This document shows positions 1 to 9,527 of a DNA stretch of 64,000 bases, in pieces. A model generated the notes under the pieces. The model was not told the DNA's origin. It was given only the letters and a program-made list of their open reading frames with translations, and did no database searches. Each line of letters opens with the position of its first letter. Within the stretch, counting starts at the first letter, position 1. The translations under genes and the position numbers were made by a program. The stretch is taken from NCBI RefSeq assembly GCF_002095535.1, contig NZ_MLJI01000002.1, positions 1,286,237-1,350,236 on the forward strand. Reading direction: 5' to 3'. This stretch comes from Pantoea cypripedii. GTDB lineage: Bacteria > Pseudomonadota > Gammaproteobacteria > Enterobacterales > Enterobacteriaceae.

Positions 1-5
1 GAAAA

Positions 6-70
6 AAGTGCAGAATCTGCTAACTTTTTAAAAATTTATTCACGATAAAATAAGTGCAGATCCTGCACTT
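6..70. promoter_or_regulatory. Palindromic operator-like sites before HTH gene
   Basis: A perfect inverted repeat, AAGTGCAG-ATC-CTGCACTT, occupies 52-70. A degenerate copy starting AAGTGCAGAATCTGC lies at 6-20. The AT-rich DNA between them contains TAAAAT at about 46-51, a possible -10 element. Two related palindromes around a likely promoter, directly before a small HTH gene, suggest autoregulation. This is inference from layout; no consensus for a named regulator was recognised. Confidence 0.5.
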
Positions 71-86
71 TTTTTATGAGATAAAT

Positions 87-344
87 ATGACCGGATGGGA
101 ACTGAAACTCTGGCGCAGGGGAATGTGCTGGTCACGGGAGAAAGCAGCCAGAGAAATGGGCGTCAGTCTGCGGACATGGCATGACTGGGAGAATGCGCAG
201 GAAGTGTCACGGCAGACAGAACTGGCCACCCTTGCCCTGAGCACCCGACAGTTACTGCCGGACTGGCGAAGACGACCACGCAAACATCCCCGCGACGCCA
301 TTATCTCGATGCTCGAAAATATGCACGGCACCGGGGGAAAATAA
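87..344 (+). CDS. Small HTH DNA-binding regulator, 85 aa
   Basis: This encodes a basic 85-residue protein whose first half reads as a helix-turn-helix: 'WSREKAAREMGVSLRTWHDWE' covers both helices, and the tryptophan-rich end of the second resembles small XRE/MerR-type plasmid repressors. The remainder is basic and proline/arginine-rich. I chose ATG 87, preceded by GAGAT, over the in-frame GTG at 54, because GTG 54 lies inside the palindrome at 52-70. The gene converges on the DGQHR gene and shares a hairpin with it. Likely role: a local transcriptional regulator, probably autoregulated. No family name is assigned. The left flank is the edge of the window. Confidence 0.6.
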   Translation: MTGWELKLWRRGMCWSREKAAREMGVSLRTWHDWENAQEVSRQTELATLALSTRQLLPDWRRRPRKHPRDAIISMLENMHGTGGK

Positions 345-365
345 GCCTGCCCCACCGGGCAGGCT
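344..365. terminator. Bidirectional hairpin between convergent genes
   Basis: AGCCTGCCC (344-352) pairs with GGGCAGGCT (357-365) over a 4-base loop. On the minus strand the stem is followed by TTATTTT, which fits an intrinsic terminator for the DGQHR gene. The plus-strand gene ends at its left arm. Confidence 0.6.
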
Positions 366-374
366 CCGGACCAG

Positions 375-1673
375 TCACCCGGCCAGTGACGCCACCCACT
401 GACGTAGCTTGCGAATATTCCGCAGGGTTGACAAAAACTCTCCGTTGCTTCGGGCCAGCATCACCGAAATTTCGGCTTTTACCCGTTCAGGAGCGCAGGC
501 CTTTTCGCTGGCCACGGTCTCCACTTTTGCGGCCAGTTCGGCTACCAGTTCATCGCTGACGCTCCCGTCACACGCCTCACGCAACCAGGCATGGGGATGT
601 GCGGGATTCAGGCCAAACAACGACAACAGTCGGGTAGCTGTCCGGTTCTGGGCGGCGGCATCGCACTTCACTGTACCTGTTTCTGCATCCACGCAGATCC
701 CTTCCCACTGCACATGACGAAAATATTCCACCACGTCGATCTCCGGTAGTTCCGTCATGCGCTGGCGCAATTGCGCGACAACAGACGCGGCAGAATGATG
801 TTCCAGCATCATCCCTGTCGCCAGACCGATAGCATTCACCATCACCCCGTGCGTCCCGATGCTGATACTGCGGTAATAACCTGCTCCCAGCTGGTCGCCG
901 ATCCAGTCCCAGCGTAATACCTCTGCCCAGCAGCGCCAGAGTTCCGTGGCATCGTGACGCACGTTGTCGGAAACCGCATCACCGGCGCGTAGTCCGGTCA
1001 TTTTCCGTGTGGCATCATGCAGAGCCTTGAAACTGACCAGCAGATCGCTTTTCGCCGGAACAACATTGTGTTCATAGTCCACGCGTTGACTCAGAGCCTC
1101 CACACTGGACGCAATATGGCGGACCAGATCGTTCAGAGGGTCTTTGTGGTTGTAGGCCATCGAGATAGCCGTGGCGGGTTTACTGGCATTGTTGTTAATG
1201 TCCGAGAAAAACTGCTGCCGGGTTTCCAGCGTCAGTCCGGTGGTCAACAGCAGGGTGATCATATCGGAGGCCTCCGGACGCGCCGCGATATAATCCATGA
1301 TCCCACGGGCGCGGTGTTGGCCATCAAACAGTTTGATGTCTGCATCCATCGGGATAAACAGACGTCCCACGTTCCCCTGAACGCCCTCAGCGGCACGGAA
1401 TTCCACGGGTTTGTTGATGTTCCCGGTGAGGGTCCCAAGGATGAAATCACCACCGGTATCGTGTCCGTGGGTCAGGTATTTGGTGATCCGGCGGGAACGG
1501 GTCTGGTTCAGTTCGCGCTGTGAACGGGACATCACCTCCCCGGCGTCGTCCGGTGCCAGAATGCGGCGTAGCATGTTCATGGGAGCAAACAGGACATACT
1601 GTTCACGTCCGCCCTGCTGGCCACGGATTGCCGGAAATTCAAACCAGTACACATCATTGTTAATCTTATTCAC
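375..1673 (-). CDS. DGQHR-domain (DndB/DptB-like) protein, 432 aa
   Basis: The protein carries the diagnostic 'KLFDGQHRARGI' segment (DGQHR at residues 117-121), followed by 'QFFSDINNNASKP', both typical of the DGQHR/DndB superfamily. DndB regulates DNA phosphorothioation, but stand-alone DGQHR proteins are common on plasmids and their role is generally unknown. No dndCDE-like genes are visible here. The reading frame stays open far upstream to 2048, but the start is GTG 1673, preceded by AAGGAGAG at good spacing and followed by the conserved part of the protein. Transcription probably starts in the structured region 1674-2012 and stops at the hairpin at 344-365. I infer plasmid maintenance or defence rather than transfer. 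Confidence 0.75.
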   Translation of the reverse strand: MNKINNDVYWFEFPAIRGQQGGREQYVLFAPMNMLRRILAPDDAGEVMSRSQRELNQTRSRRITKYLTHGHDTGGDFILGTLTGNINKPVEFRAAEGVQGNVGRLFIPMDADIKLFDGQHRARGIMDYIAARPEASDMITLLLTTGLTLETRQQFFSDINNNASKPATAISMAYNHKDPLNDLVRHIASSVEALSQRVDYEHNVVPAKSDLLVSFKALHDATRKMTGLRAGDAVSDNVRHDATELWRCWAEVLRWDWIGDQLGAGYYRSISIGTHGVMVNAIGLATGMMLEHHSAASVVAQLRQRMTELPEIDVVEYFRHVQWEGICVDAETGTVKCDAAAQNRTATRLLSLFGLNPAHPHAWLREACDGSVSDELVAELAAKVETVASEKACAPERVKAEISVMLARSNGEFLSTLRNIRKLRQWVASLAG

Positions 1674-2012
1674 TACTCTCTCCTTCGGGTTACGGGCCAG
1701 TGGCCCTTTCTGCCGTGTCCTTATTCCTCCATCTGGAGGGCGGAACCCGGTGCTGTGACCCGGTTCGCACGTTCCGCCAGTGACGGATGCAGGGGCGGCG
1801 GCTTGCCGACGGGCAAAGCCTTCACCCTTGTATACGGAACAGGAACGGGCACCGTAGGGAACAGCTCCGGACGTTCCGCCTGTCAGGAGGTTAAGGGGGA
1901 GAGTGGTATGCAGGCCGGGGAACCCGGCTTTCCTTTGCGGTCGCCACCGGCGAACCGCCGGGGCCGCGCGGCCGGAACGGCAGCAGGAGGCCTTTTTCAA
2001 ATCAGCAGAAAA
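1674..2012. other. GC-rich structured leader, no gene seen
   Basis: This stretch lies upstream of the DGQHR gene. It contains an inverted repeat, GGCGGAAC (1739-1746) with GTTCCGCC (1771-1778), a second direct copy of ACGTTCCGCC at 1871-1880, and several other GC-rich dyads such as that around 1940-1975. I see no convincing coding sequence. Candidates are a long structured 5' leader for the DGQHR gene or a small RNA. No riboswitch class was recognised. Confidence 0.35.
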
Positions 2013-2035
2013 TGACGCCGGACGTACCGGCGTCA
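2013..2035 (-). terminator. Terminator hairpin after 104-aa gene
   Basis: TGACGCCGG (2013-2021) pairs perfectly with CCGGCGTCA (2027-2035) over a 5-base loop. On the minus strand it is followed by TTTTC. It lies ten bases past the stop codon of the 104-aa gene and separates that gene from the DGQHR gene. Confidence 0.6.
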
Positions 2036-2044
2036 GGATGGGTG

Positions 2045-2359
2045 TCATCCCTCTTCGTTGATTTCGTCATCAAAATGCATTTCCGCAACCCTCATCAGTC
2101 CGGGCAGTTCATCATGCTCAATGCCGACTGCACGGCACAGGTGCATCAGATCGGCCAGAAAATCGGTGATCACGGTGCGGGCATCCTCACCACTGCGCGC
2201 CAGCCCGGTACGGGTGGAAAAGAGGCACAACGCCTCTGCCGCCAGGGCGGCACGGTCTGCATTATTCAGTTCCTCAGCGTGAATAAACGCAGCGCCATCG
2301 ACGGCCACACGGGCCAGTTCCATGACAGAAACGGGGGAAAATTGAGTACTGGTGGTCAT
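2045..2359 (-). CDS. Hypothetical acidic protein, 104 aa
   Basis: The start ATG at 2359 has AAAGAGA about eight bases upstream. The protein is acidic and alanine/leucine-rich, predicted helical, with no signal peptide or membrane segment and no motif I recognise. It follows the ParB-like gene with a short gap on the same strand and precedes a clear terminator, so it is probably the last gene of a parB-led unit. I infer a plasmid leading-region or backbone accessory protein and assign no function. Confidence 0.6.
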   Translation of the reverse strand: MTTSTQFSPVSVMELARVAVDGAAFIHAEELNNADRAALAAEALCLFSTRTGLARSGEDARTVITDFLADLMHLCRAVGIEHDELPGLMRVAEMHFDDEINEEG

Positions 2360-2422
2360 ATACAGTCTCTTTCGGATGATCGGGAAGGGGTTTGCCGCCC
2401 GTAACCGGACGGCATCCTGAAC

Positions 2423-3964
2423 TTACGCAGCTTTATCAGTGACACTGTCACCCGATACATCCACTCCCGGTTTCATCCAGGAGGGTACCCAGCGGTTAGT
2501 GCTCATCTCTGCACCGGCACGTTCGGCAGCGTCACGGCGCTTCATCGCCAGCACGTCACGCGCGGCATCACTCAGTCCGGCCTCCGACAGCGCATCTGAA
2601 ATCTGGCGCTTGTTCAGTTTGCAGAAGAATCCCGTCGCCGTGGGCTGCCACCACTCGCGCAGGTCAAATCCCATCACCGTTTCCAGCCCTTCCAGAGGAC
2701 TGCTTCCGGTCCGCCCGGACTGGCGCTCCTGAATACCATTGATGCCCTGTGACACGCAGAATCCCAGCAGGGCAATCACCCTTTCCTGCGGCCACGCCAG
2801 TAACCAGTTGAATGATGTGTTCCACGCTTCCGGCAGTTGCGCATGCCAGGCTTCCCGTTGCTGCTCCAGATGCAGAAAACCACGCCCGCTTTTCCCGGAA
2901 AGCGCAGAGGATACCAGCCTGTGCTGAGACGGGGTCAGACAGACATCAAGCGGATTCACACCGTAACGGGGGGTGAAACAGTTCCGGCACAGTGTCCAGG
3001 TCAGCAGTGCCAGTGCCACCTGTGGCTGATCGCTCAGGGCAGCCTGTACCGCCAGAGTCCGTTCCCCGGACATCGCCAGCACAAAAGAGGCAGGAAGCGC
3101 ATCGATCCCGGTTTTTGTCTCCGCGCTGTCTTTCCCTTCCTGAACGCCTCCCGCCGTTTCCGGCGCGGTGTCGTCCTCTTCCACCATCATCTCCGCACGG
3201 CGGGCAATCCCGCGCACAACCTGAATATTGCCCCCCTCCAGACTGACAATCACACCCGCCACGGCCTTCTGTTCCTCAGTCCAGGCCCGGCGTTCAGCAG
3301 CATCTTCCATTGCCGCCATCTCTGCGGCGGCGTCCTCATCCTCCCTCTGTCGCAGGTCGTCGTAACGCGCCTCTTCCTCGTCGGTAAATGCCGCTGCATC
3401 CGGGGAAAGGAAAACATACTCACCGGCATCCGCACTCCAGCGCGTAAGGACTGACAGACGACCCGCAGCCCATGCCCAGCCCTCTTCTTCACACAATGCC
3501 TGGGCATGCGCCTCCAGTTTCTGCAATACAAGCTGCTCCAGCAGGGCCGCATTCACGTACCCGGCCTCCCCCTCGCTGAACAGATCGCGACGCACCTCGC
3601 CACCACCGTCAACATAGGCCGCCTCACCCAGCCACTGAAAGCGGGCATTGTTAAGGATGGAAACCTCGTTTTCCGTGATATAACGGCGCAGCACGCCGGG
3701 CGTCACGTTGCTGTATGCCTGACGGGCCTGTTCCCACACCTGCATCTGCCGCGCCGGGCTGTCCTCCAGTGCCAGTACCTGACAGTGTTCCGTGGTGATC
3801 TCATCTCTGGCCAGTGCATCAAGGAGTTCAGGGGCCAGTCCGGCCAGTTTCAGCATCCGCTGCACATGACGGGTCTGATACCCCAGCAAATCACCGATCT
3901 GCGCGGCACTTTTCCCTTCCTCAGCCATCATTCTGAATCCGGCAACCTGCTCTGCCGGGTGCAT
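2423..3964 (-). CDS. ParB-like protein, N-terminus cut by piece edge
   Basis: At least 513 residues are present, and the reading frame runs into the linker at 3965, so the start is missing. The visible N-terminal part, 'EQVAGFRMMAEEGKSAAQIGDLLGYQTRHVQRMLKLAGLAPELLDAL', is the KorB/ParB-type HTH that follows the ParB N-terminal domain. The long acidic middle and conserved C-terminus resemble the large ParB-family proteins (YubM-type) of conjugative-plasmid leading regions, not a small partition ParB. No parA is visible. I infer a DNA-binding protein of the plasmid leading region. The methionine at 3964 lies next to the linker and should not be taken as the true start. Confidence 0.75.
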   Translation of the reverse strand: MHPAEQVAGFRMMAEEGKSAAQIGDLLGYQTRHVQRMLKLAGLAPELLDALARDEITTEHCQVLALEDSPARQMQVWEQARQAYSNVTPGVLRRYITENEVSILNNARFQWLGEAAYVDGGGEVRRDLFSEGEAGYVNAALLEQLVLQKLEAHAQALCEEEGWAWAAGRLSVLTRWSADAGEYVFLSPDAAAFTDEEEARYDDLRQREDEDAAAEMAAMEDAAERRAWTEEQKAVAGVIVSLEGGNIQVVRGIARRAEMMVEEDDTAPETAGGVQEGKDSAETKTGIDALPASFVLAMSGERTLAVQAALSDQPQVALALLTWTLCRNCFTPRYGVNPLDVCLTPSQHRLVSSALSGKSGRGFLHLEQQREAWHAQLPEAWNTSFNWLLAWPQERVIALLGFCVSQGINGIQERQSGRTGSSPLEGLETVMGFDLREWWQPTATGFFCKLNKRQISDALSEAGLSDAARDVLAMKRRDAAERAGAEMSTNRWVPSWMKPGVDVSGDSVTDKAA

Positions 3965-3976
3965 CTAGCTAGCTAG
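3965..3976. other. Artificial contig linker 1
   Basis: CTAGCTAGCTAG carries stop codons in all six frames. It separates a ParB-like gene truncated at its N-terminus from a phage gene truncated at both ends, so it marks an assembly join rather than natural DNA. Confidence 0.93.
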
Positions 3977-3977
3977 C

Positions 3978-5803
3978 AACGCCGGTGCGGCCGGTATCGG
4001 TGCCGCCACGGTCGGCGCGGTGGCCGCATCGACCGTGCTGCGTCCGGGTTATGACTTTGCCCTGGCAAACTCCACGCTACAGGCAACGCTACGGCCTTCG
4101 ATAAGAACTCGCCCGAATTTCAGTCACTGAAAACCCAGGCGCGCAGCATCGGCGACAACACCGCCGCCTCAGCCAACGACGCCGCGCAGGCGCAGATTAT
4201 CATCGCCAAAGCGGGCGGCAGCGTAGACGATATAAAAGCCGCCACGCCGGTGACGCTGAATATGTCGCTGGCGAACAACCGCACGATGGAAGAAAGTGCA
4301 CAGCTGCTGATGAGTACCAAAAACGCCTTTGGCATGGCTAACAGTGAGGTCGCCCACCTGGGCGATGTGATTTCGGCCACGCTCAACAAAACCGCCGCCA
4401 ACTTTGACGGGCTGAACGATGCGCTGACCTACATCGCGCCGGTGGCGAAAAATGCAGGCGTCAGCGTTGAGCAGACCACGGCGATGATTGGCGCGCTGGC
4501 GCAGAGCGGCACCACCGGCAGCATGGCCGGGACCGGCGTGCGTGCCATGCTGTTACGCGTGCAGGCACCGACCGGGGCGGCGTTTAAAGCTATCCAGGAG
4601 CTGGGTGTCAAAACCGCAGACAGCAAAGGCAACATGCGGCCGTTTTTCACCGTGCTCAAAGAGATGCAGAAATCCTTTGAGAAAAACAAGCTCGGCACGG
4701 CGCAGCAGGCGGAGTACCTGAAAACCATCTTTGGCGAAGAGGCCGCGTCGTCAGCGGTGACGCTGATGAAAGCTGCCTCCAGTGGTGAACTGGACAAGCT
4801 GACCAAAACCTTTCAGCAGTCGGACGGCAGTACGGCAAAGCTGGTTAACGTGCAGCAGGACAACCTCGGCGGTGACTTCAAAGAACTGCAATCGGCGTAT
4901 GAGGCTATCGGCACCGATCTTTATGACCAGTTGGACACCAGCCTGCGCACGCTGACTCAGGACACTACGAAGTTTTTGCTACAGATAGACAGCTGGATAA
5001 AAGCCAACCCAGCGCTTTCATCGGGTATCGCCAAAGCCGCCACGGCGGGCCTGATTCTGGTCGGTGCGATTGGTGCCATCGGGCTGGTTGCCTGGCCGGT
5101 TATCGCCGGGGTTAATCTGCTGATTGCCGGGGCCGGGCTGCTGGGAACGGTATTCAGTGTTGCAGGGGGCGCGATTGTGGCCGCAATCGGTGCGATTACT
5201 CTGCCGGTTGTTGCCGTGGGCGCGGCCATTGTTGCCGGTGCGCTGCTCATCCGCAAATACTGGGAACCCATCAGCGCTTTTATCGCCGGTGTCGCCGAAG
5301 GCTTTACCGCCGCAATGGGGCCGATTGGCGAGTCATTCGGCACGCTGAAGCCGCCTTTTGAGTGGCTCGGTGGAAAAATTAAAGAGCTGTGGGACTGGTT
5401 CGGCAAGCTGCTGGAGCCGGTGAAATCCACGCAGGCGGAACTCGCTTCTGCCGGTGATATGGGTAAGAAATTCGGCAACATGCTGGCTGAGGCGCTGAAA
5501 ATTCCCACCCATGCGCTTGACCAGCTGCGCAGCGGTATCGACTGGGTGCTGGAAAAACTCGGCATTATCGACACCAAATCAGACGGCCTGAAAGACAAGG
5601 TGCCTTCCCCCGACCCGGTGGCAACCGGCGGCGCAGGCGTGGACACCGACGGGTTGCAGTACAGCCTTGCCACCGGCGGCGCACCTTACCGGCCGGTGTC
5701 GTCACCGTCCACAGCTGGCGGCTACACCGACCGCAGCCAGAATACGTATCAGTATGAAATCAACATGCATGAAGGCATGAGACAAAGACGATGCGCTGGC
5801 GCT
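3978..5803 (+). CDS. Phage tail tape-measure fragment (P2-like), frameshifted
   Basis: This is an internal fragment of a TP901/P2 gpT-type tail tape measure. 'LANSTLQ...FDKNSPEFQSLKTQARSIGDNTA' is followed by 'SVEQTTAMIGALAQSGTTGSMAGTGVRAMLLRVQAPTG', then hydrophobic glycine/alanine-rich membrane-like segments around 5030-5250. The protein sets tail length and is threaded through the tail tube. Two single-base shifts break the frame. One is near 4081, where 'STLQ' in one frame resumes as 'GNATAFDKNSPEF' in the next. The other is near 5779, where the 'HEGM' frame should continue as 'DKDDALA'. Both lie close to the piece ends, where read coverage is usually thin. Both termini are missing. It belongs to a prophage, not to the plasmid genes around it here. 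Confidence 0.85.
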
Positions 5804-5815
5804 CTAGCTAGCTAG
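5804..5815. other. Artificial contig linker 2
   Basis: The second CTAGCTAGCTAG. It cuts the tape-measure gene and joins it to the plasmid traF end. Confidence 0.93.
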
Positions 5816-5856
5816 ATCTAATTCGCTTGCCTGTGGTTTCACTTATTCCATTGTCC

Positions 5857-5894
5857 AGGGCCGGGGTATCGCCGGGCGCGATAATACCGGCCCT
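5857..5894. terminator. Long hairpin after traF
   Basis: AGGGCCGG (5857-5864) pairs with CCGGCCCT (5887-5894). An inner stem, TATCGC with GCGATA, extends it, giving a nearly continuous arm with small bulges. There is no T-tract on either side, so it could be a factor-dependent terminator, an RNA-processing site or a protein-binding dyad between traF and the expected traG. Confidence 0.45.
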
Positions 5895-5936
5895 GAGTTC
5901 AACATAAAAAACCGCTACTAAGTCTCCCTGAAATTA

Positions 5937-7143
5937 TCAGAAGGTAAACTGCAGCTGCGCCACGGCACCGTAAGTGCGGTCAGTCCCGGCAATGCCTGTA
6001 ACATCAAGATGAACAACGTCGAACGGTGAGAAACCGAGACCCGCGGTAAAGGCGTTACCTTCACCAGAAACCATGTTCTGGCGATAACCGGCGCGAACCT
6101 GCATCCAGCTCCAGGCGTTCAGTTCTGCTCCCAGACTTGCGAACTGTCGTTTTTTGTCGCTGGTAAAACCACTGGCTTCTGTCAGATCCACATCCAGGGC
6201 TGTCGTGATGAAACTGTTATGCCATGCTGCACCGGCTGTGGCCTGAGGACGGACTTTGAACGTTTCTTTTTCGCCATTGATCTCTTTGGTATCCACAGAG
6301 CGGGGGATGATGTTCTGAACGGCAAGGCCGAGAGTCCAGTTATCGTTCAGGTTTGTTGCCAGACCGACGTCGGCGTTAAAACCGGTTTTGGTGTTGCGGT
6401 AATCACCGGAGTCGATGTCGTTCTTGTCGAAATCACGCACGGAGACGTTGTAGTTGAAAAGGTCAAGTCCGCTGGTATTTCGGGGTTACGCCAAGTGACC
6501 ACTTCTGGCCTGCAGTTTCAAACTCGTGTGCCATCGCCACGCCCACATCGGTGATGACTGCTGCGCGGCCATAAGCTTTTGACGTAAGGGAGTCTTTGTC
6601 CACGGCTGCGGGGGGAATTGTGCCGTCAGCAACGTTGTCCAGATAGTTAAGATCATGGTCACTGACCTTGCCCTCAACAGATACGGTTCCAGAGGACTTC
6701 ACAACCACAGCAAACGGCAGGGTCTGGTTCGGCACGGTGGCCACAACTGAGGCACCAACCTGACCACTGGCATGAGTATCTTTCAGATCCTGCAGTTTAT
6801 CTTTCAGTGCCGCAGCGCTTTCGCTGACGCCGGACTGGTTATCGACTGCTGCATCAAAACGGTCCCACAGATCTTTCACATCATCCGCTTTGTCCACCGT
6901 GTTATCGGGATCAGAGACTTGCGCGCCGACTGACGGCAGCAGGAGGCTGAAATCATCGGTTGGACCGAAATGTGTCAGCAGAGCCGGGTTGGACAGGGCT
7001 GCAGTACCGTAGTGTGCTGATGCCACGCCGGTGCCCCCCATTGCGTCGCTGCGGGCTTCCATATAAGAGGTCGCTGCGGTCGCCTGAAAAGCTAATAATA
7101 CGGCGGAAGAAATTACTGTTTTTACTGTCATCATTTTTTTCAT
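5937..7143 (-). CDS. traF: TraF-like conjugal transfer protein, one frameshift
   Basis: The product is about 401 aa. It starts at ATG 7143, preceded by AGGAAA, and has a cleavable signal peptide, 'MKKMMTVKTVISSAVLLAFQATA'. The body, 'YMEARSDAMGGTGVASAHYGTAALSNPALL' through a C-terminal 'GAVAQLQFTF', is the beta-barrel-like TraF_2 (PF13729-type) architecture, probably in the outer membrane. The frame breaks near 6470-6480, where 'LGVTPKYQ' stops in one frame and 'TSGLDLFNYNVSVRDFDKND' continues in the next. One missing base would repair it. Its position downstream of rci and a traE-like gene matches the I-type plasmid order. I treat the break as a probable sequencing error. Confidence 0.75.
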
Positions 7144-7250
7144 CTGGCTATTTCCTGTTTCTCGGTTTTTATTTTGAGGCAAAGCAATGCCCGATGCGGA
7201 AGCATCATGTCATTCTCTGTCGAGGGTGCGTTTACGTGTATTTCCGGTCT

Positions 7251-8087
7251 TTAAATATTTCTGAAAATAAGTGTCGGTAATGTCGTTCCCTGCGCCAGGG
7301 CAATCGCTGTACCCTCCGGGATAATAACAGAACGTATGGGGCATGTTCTGCCGTGCGACCTGATGGCCTGCTCAACCCAGCGGCGCTGCTCATGGTTTAT
7401 TCTCTGCGGAATAACCGATAACACCGGATAATAATTAACCCCTGAAGCAGATTCGTTCTTCTTAATTAAAATGCCTGACTTATTTTTACATTCCCCCTTC
7501 GGTGAATTTTCGTTACTGAAAAATATAATGTCGCAGTTTTTATTTTCTGCCGACGGAATAATGAATTTATTAAATTCATCCTCGCTGTGCGGCCACTGGT
7601 GAATGGCCTGACCGGTATTCACAACGGGCACATCGTATCCAAGCAGCCAGTCGCGCGAGACGTAAAACCAGTCTGCCAGTTCCTGCAATAGCGATGTGGT
7701 CAGATAGTCAACAGTGCGTTCTCTGTCCTGCAATACGCTCAATTTGATATTCCAGGGTGAGAGTATCTGCGCAATATCCGTAGGCGGCAGCTGATGCGCC
7801 TGCATCAGCACTTCAAACCTGTCTATGATACTTGCGGCTGAATTGCTGAAGCTCAGGAAAATGTCCCGTAGTGAACCTTCCACAATCATATTCAGCAGTT
7901 CTGACTGTGAAATACCGATGCGAACAGACAGTTCCTGTACCAGTTGCAGCGTACCGGCCCTCATCCGCAGAGACGTGGTCTGGAGCGGTTTTTTGTCACC
8001 CCGGTAAAGCAGCGCGGCTATCGCATTCCGGTCAAGGTCAGGGAGCGCCAGTAGCGAGGTGAAAATTTCCGTAAGACTGTTTGCCAC
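7251..8087 (-). CDS. traE: TraE-like plasmid protein, 278 aa
   Basis: GTG 8087 is preceded by TAGGAGA at ideal spacing, with a strong -10 further upstream. Residues about 33-78, 'KPLQTTSLRMRAGTLQLVQELSVRIGISQSELLNMIVEGSL', look like a ribbon-helix-helix or HTH DNA-binding region. Residues near 140, 'ELADWFYVSRDWLLGYDVPV', recall a repressor-type helical segment. There is no signal peptide. Length and position, between rci and traF, match TraE of IncI plasmids, which is the reason for the symbol. A regulatory or DNA-binding role is inferred from sequence character only. The 3' half is more AT-rich than the flanking genes. Confidence 0.55.
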   Translation of the reverse strand: MANSLTEIFTSLLALPDLDRNAIAALLYRGDKKPLQTTSLRMRAGTLQLVQELSVRIGISQSELLNMIVEGSLRDIFLSFSNSAASIIDRFEVLMQAHQLPPTDIAQILSPWNIKLSVLQDRERTVDYLTTSLLQELADWFYVSRDWLLGYDVPVVNTGQAIHQWPHSEDEFNKFIIPSAENKNCDIIFFSNENSPKGECKNKSGILIKKNESASGVNYYPVLSVIPQRINHEQRRWVEQAIRSHGRTCPIRSVIIPEGTAIALAQGTTLPTLIFRNI

Positions 8088-8104
8088 ATTGTCTCCTAAG
8101 TCAA

Positions 8105-8132
8105 ATTATATCTTGTTGCTCAGTGAGTTAAA
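8105..8132 (-). promoter_or_regulatory. Sigma-70-like promoter of traE
   Basis: On the minus strand, TTTAAC (8127-8132) and a perfect TATAAT (8105-8110) are spaced by 16 bases, with the SD and GTG start of the traE-like gene 15-25 bases downstream. This would give the tra genes after rci their own start point, separate from the pil operon. Confidence 0.6.
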
Positions 8133-8277
8133 GATAATTAATCGTGGGGTGTATGTATAACGAGTAATTTCGATCGGGTAGATCGACTGCGTTTGCGCAT
8201 TCGGTTTGATTGCGTTTGTTGATGGCAGTTGACCGGGCAGTACAACAGCAGGGCCCGGTCTGCAACTCATGGGTAAA

Positions 8278-9474
8278 TTATGGGGACTCCGGGCAGCAGA
8301 ATGCCGCATCAGTTCTGACGGGGGATGTCAGCGCCTGCACAGGGTTGAGAGGACAAATCATTATCCGGGACTGCGCGCCCACGGGCAGTTCGCCGGGGGC
8401 GGGGACCCTGTCACCTCTCTGGGCCGCCAGAGCCAGGGTACGCAACAGCAATTCGCTGGCGCGTTCCAGTGCTGCCTCCCGGGTTGGGGCCGAAACTATC
8501 AGGTCTTCGAAATCACAAAGCATCACCCTGACATTGCCTGTCTTGTTACTGTCTGCCTCAATCAGAGCCGGATACGGCACGAAGTAGGGCGCTATTTTTT
8601 GCGTTTGTCGACGTCGGGCATCGAGCTTGCTGACCAACTGATAGGCCCGCAAGTGGGTATAGCGTTTGAGCATATTCATCGACCGGTGTCCGGAGATGGC
8701 CGCCACTTCCATGACGTTGAGAGTGCCCAGCTCGAAGAAGCGGCTGATGGCTTCGTGGCGCAAATCGTGGAAGTGCAGGTCTGCAATGTCCAGCGCCAGC
8801 AGGGCGGTACGCCAGGCACTTTTGAATCCGGAAGAGGTGTAGTTAAACACAGGGCCGGAGAGCTGTGCCGGCAGCATCTGAAGAAGGTTGCGGGCCTTAC
8901 GTGACAGCGGCACATCGCGGGATGAGCCGTTCTTCGTGTCCGGCAGATGGGCGACACCATGTTGCAGATCGATATGCTCCTGCCGCAGGCTGAGAATTTC
9001 GCCCTGGCGCATGGCGGTCTCCAGCGCCAGGTGGAAAATGATATAGAGCATCAGGTTCCGCTCGCGGAAATAACGGGAAATCCTGCGTTCTTCCGTGGAA
9101 GTTATCCGCCGATCACGACCTTTTGATGTCTTTGGTTTGCGGACCAGCTCAACGGGATTGGTCCTGCAGGTTCCCCACTCGACGCGAGCGATACTGAACA
9201 GTGAAGACAGCAGGGCCAGTTCAAGGCGCACTGTATTGCCGGTGATGGGACGGCCTGTGCGGGGATTGAGCTGCGCAAGCCGCTCATCGCGGTAGGCGGC
9301 AATATCGACGGTCGTGATTTCATCCATCGATTTGCTGGCAAGCGGGTGACGTTTGATTACGCTAACCCGGTAAAACTCCTGACGGTGCCCCTTTTTATGC
9401 ACAGAGACAGACTCATAATATTTATCCAGGCCGCGACTGAGGGCCATTTTGCGGATCCGCTGAACGGAAGACAT
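8278..9474 (-). CDS. rci: Rci shufflon recombinase, 398 aa
   Basis: A tyrosine recombinase with the Rci signature from N- to C-terminus ('[32 protein letters not shown]', '[16 protein letters not shown]'). The catalytic set is visible: R156 (ETAMRQGE), K181, H236 and R239 (HFHDLRH), H263 (SGHRS) and Y272 (LKRYTHL). The C-terminal extension beyond the tyrosine is characteristic of Rci, which inverts DNA between sfx repeats. ATG 9474 follows GGGAGT, which I prefer to the slightly upstream in-frame ATG. It lies immediately past the PilV-tip cassettes, as in R64, and should switch the tip fused to PilV. The gene is intact, unlike many neighbours. Confidence 0.93.
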   Translation of the reverse strand: MSSVQRIRKMALSRGLDKYYESVSVHKKGHRQEFYRVSVIKRHPLASKSMDEITTVDIAAYRDERLAQLNPRTGRPITGNTVRLELALLSSLFSIARVEWGTCRTNPVELVRKPKTSKGRDRRITSTEERRISRYFRERNLMLYIIFHLALETAMRQGEILSLRQEHIDLQHGVAHLPDTKNGSSRDVPLSRKARNLLQMLPAQLSGPVFNYTSSGFKSAWRTALLALDIADLHFHDLRHEAISRFFELGTLNVMEVAAISGHRSMNMLKRYTHLRAYQLVSKLDARRRQTQKIAPYFVPYPALIEADSNKTGNVRVMLCDFEDLIVSAPTREAALERASELLLRTLALAAQRGDRVPAPGELPVGAQSRIMICPLNPVQALTSPVRTDAAFCCPESP

Positions 9475-9527
9475 ATCCACTCCCAAAAACCGCTAAACAT
9501 ATAACTTTATGAGAAAAGATCAATATT

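Noticed and set aside
1674..2048. N-terminal extension of the DGQHR protein up to 2048
   Set aside because: The extension is low-complexity and not family-like, while GTG 1673 has AAGGAGAG and starts the conserved sequence.
8106..8309. Small minus-strand gene between traE and rci
   Set aside because: It has no ribosome site, overlaps the traE promoter and the rci 3' end, and looks like no known protein.
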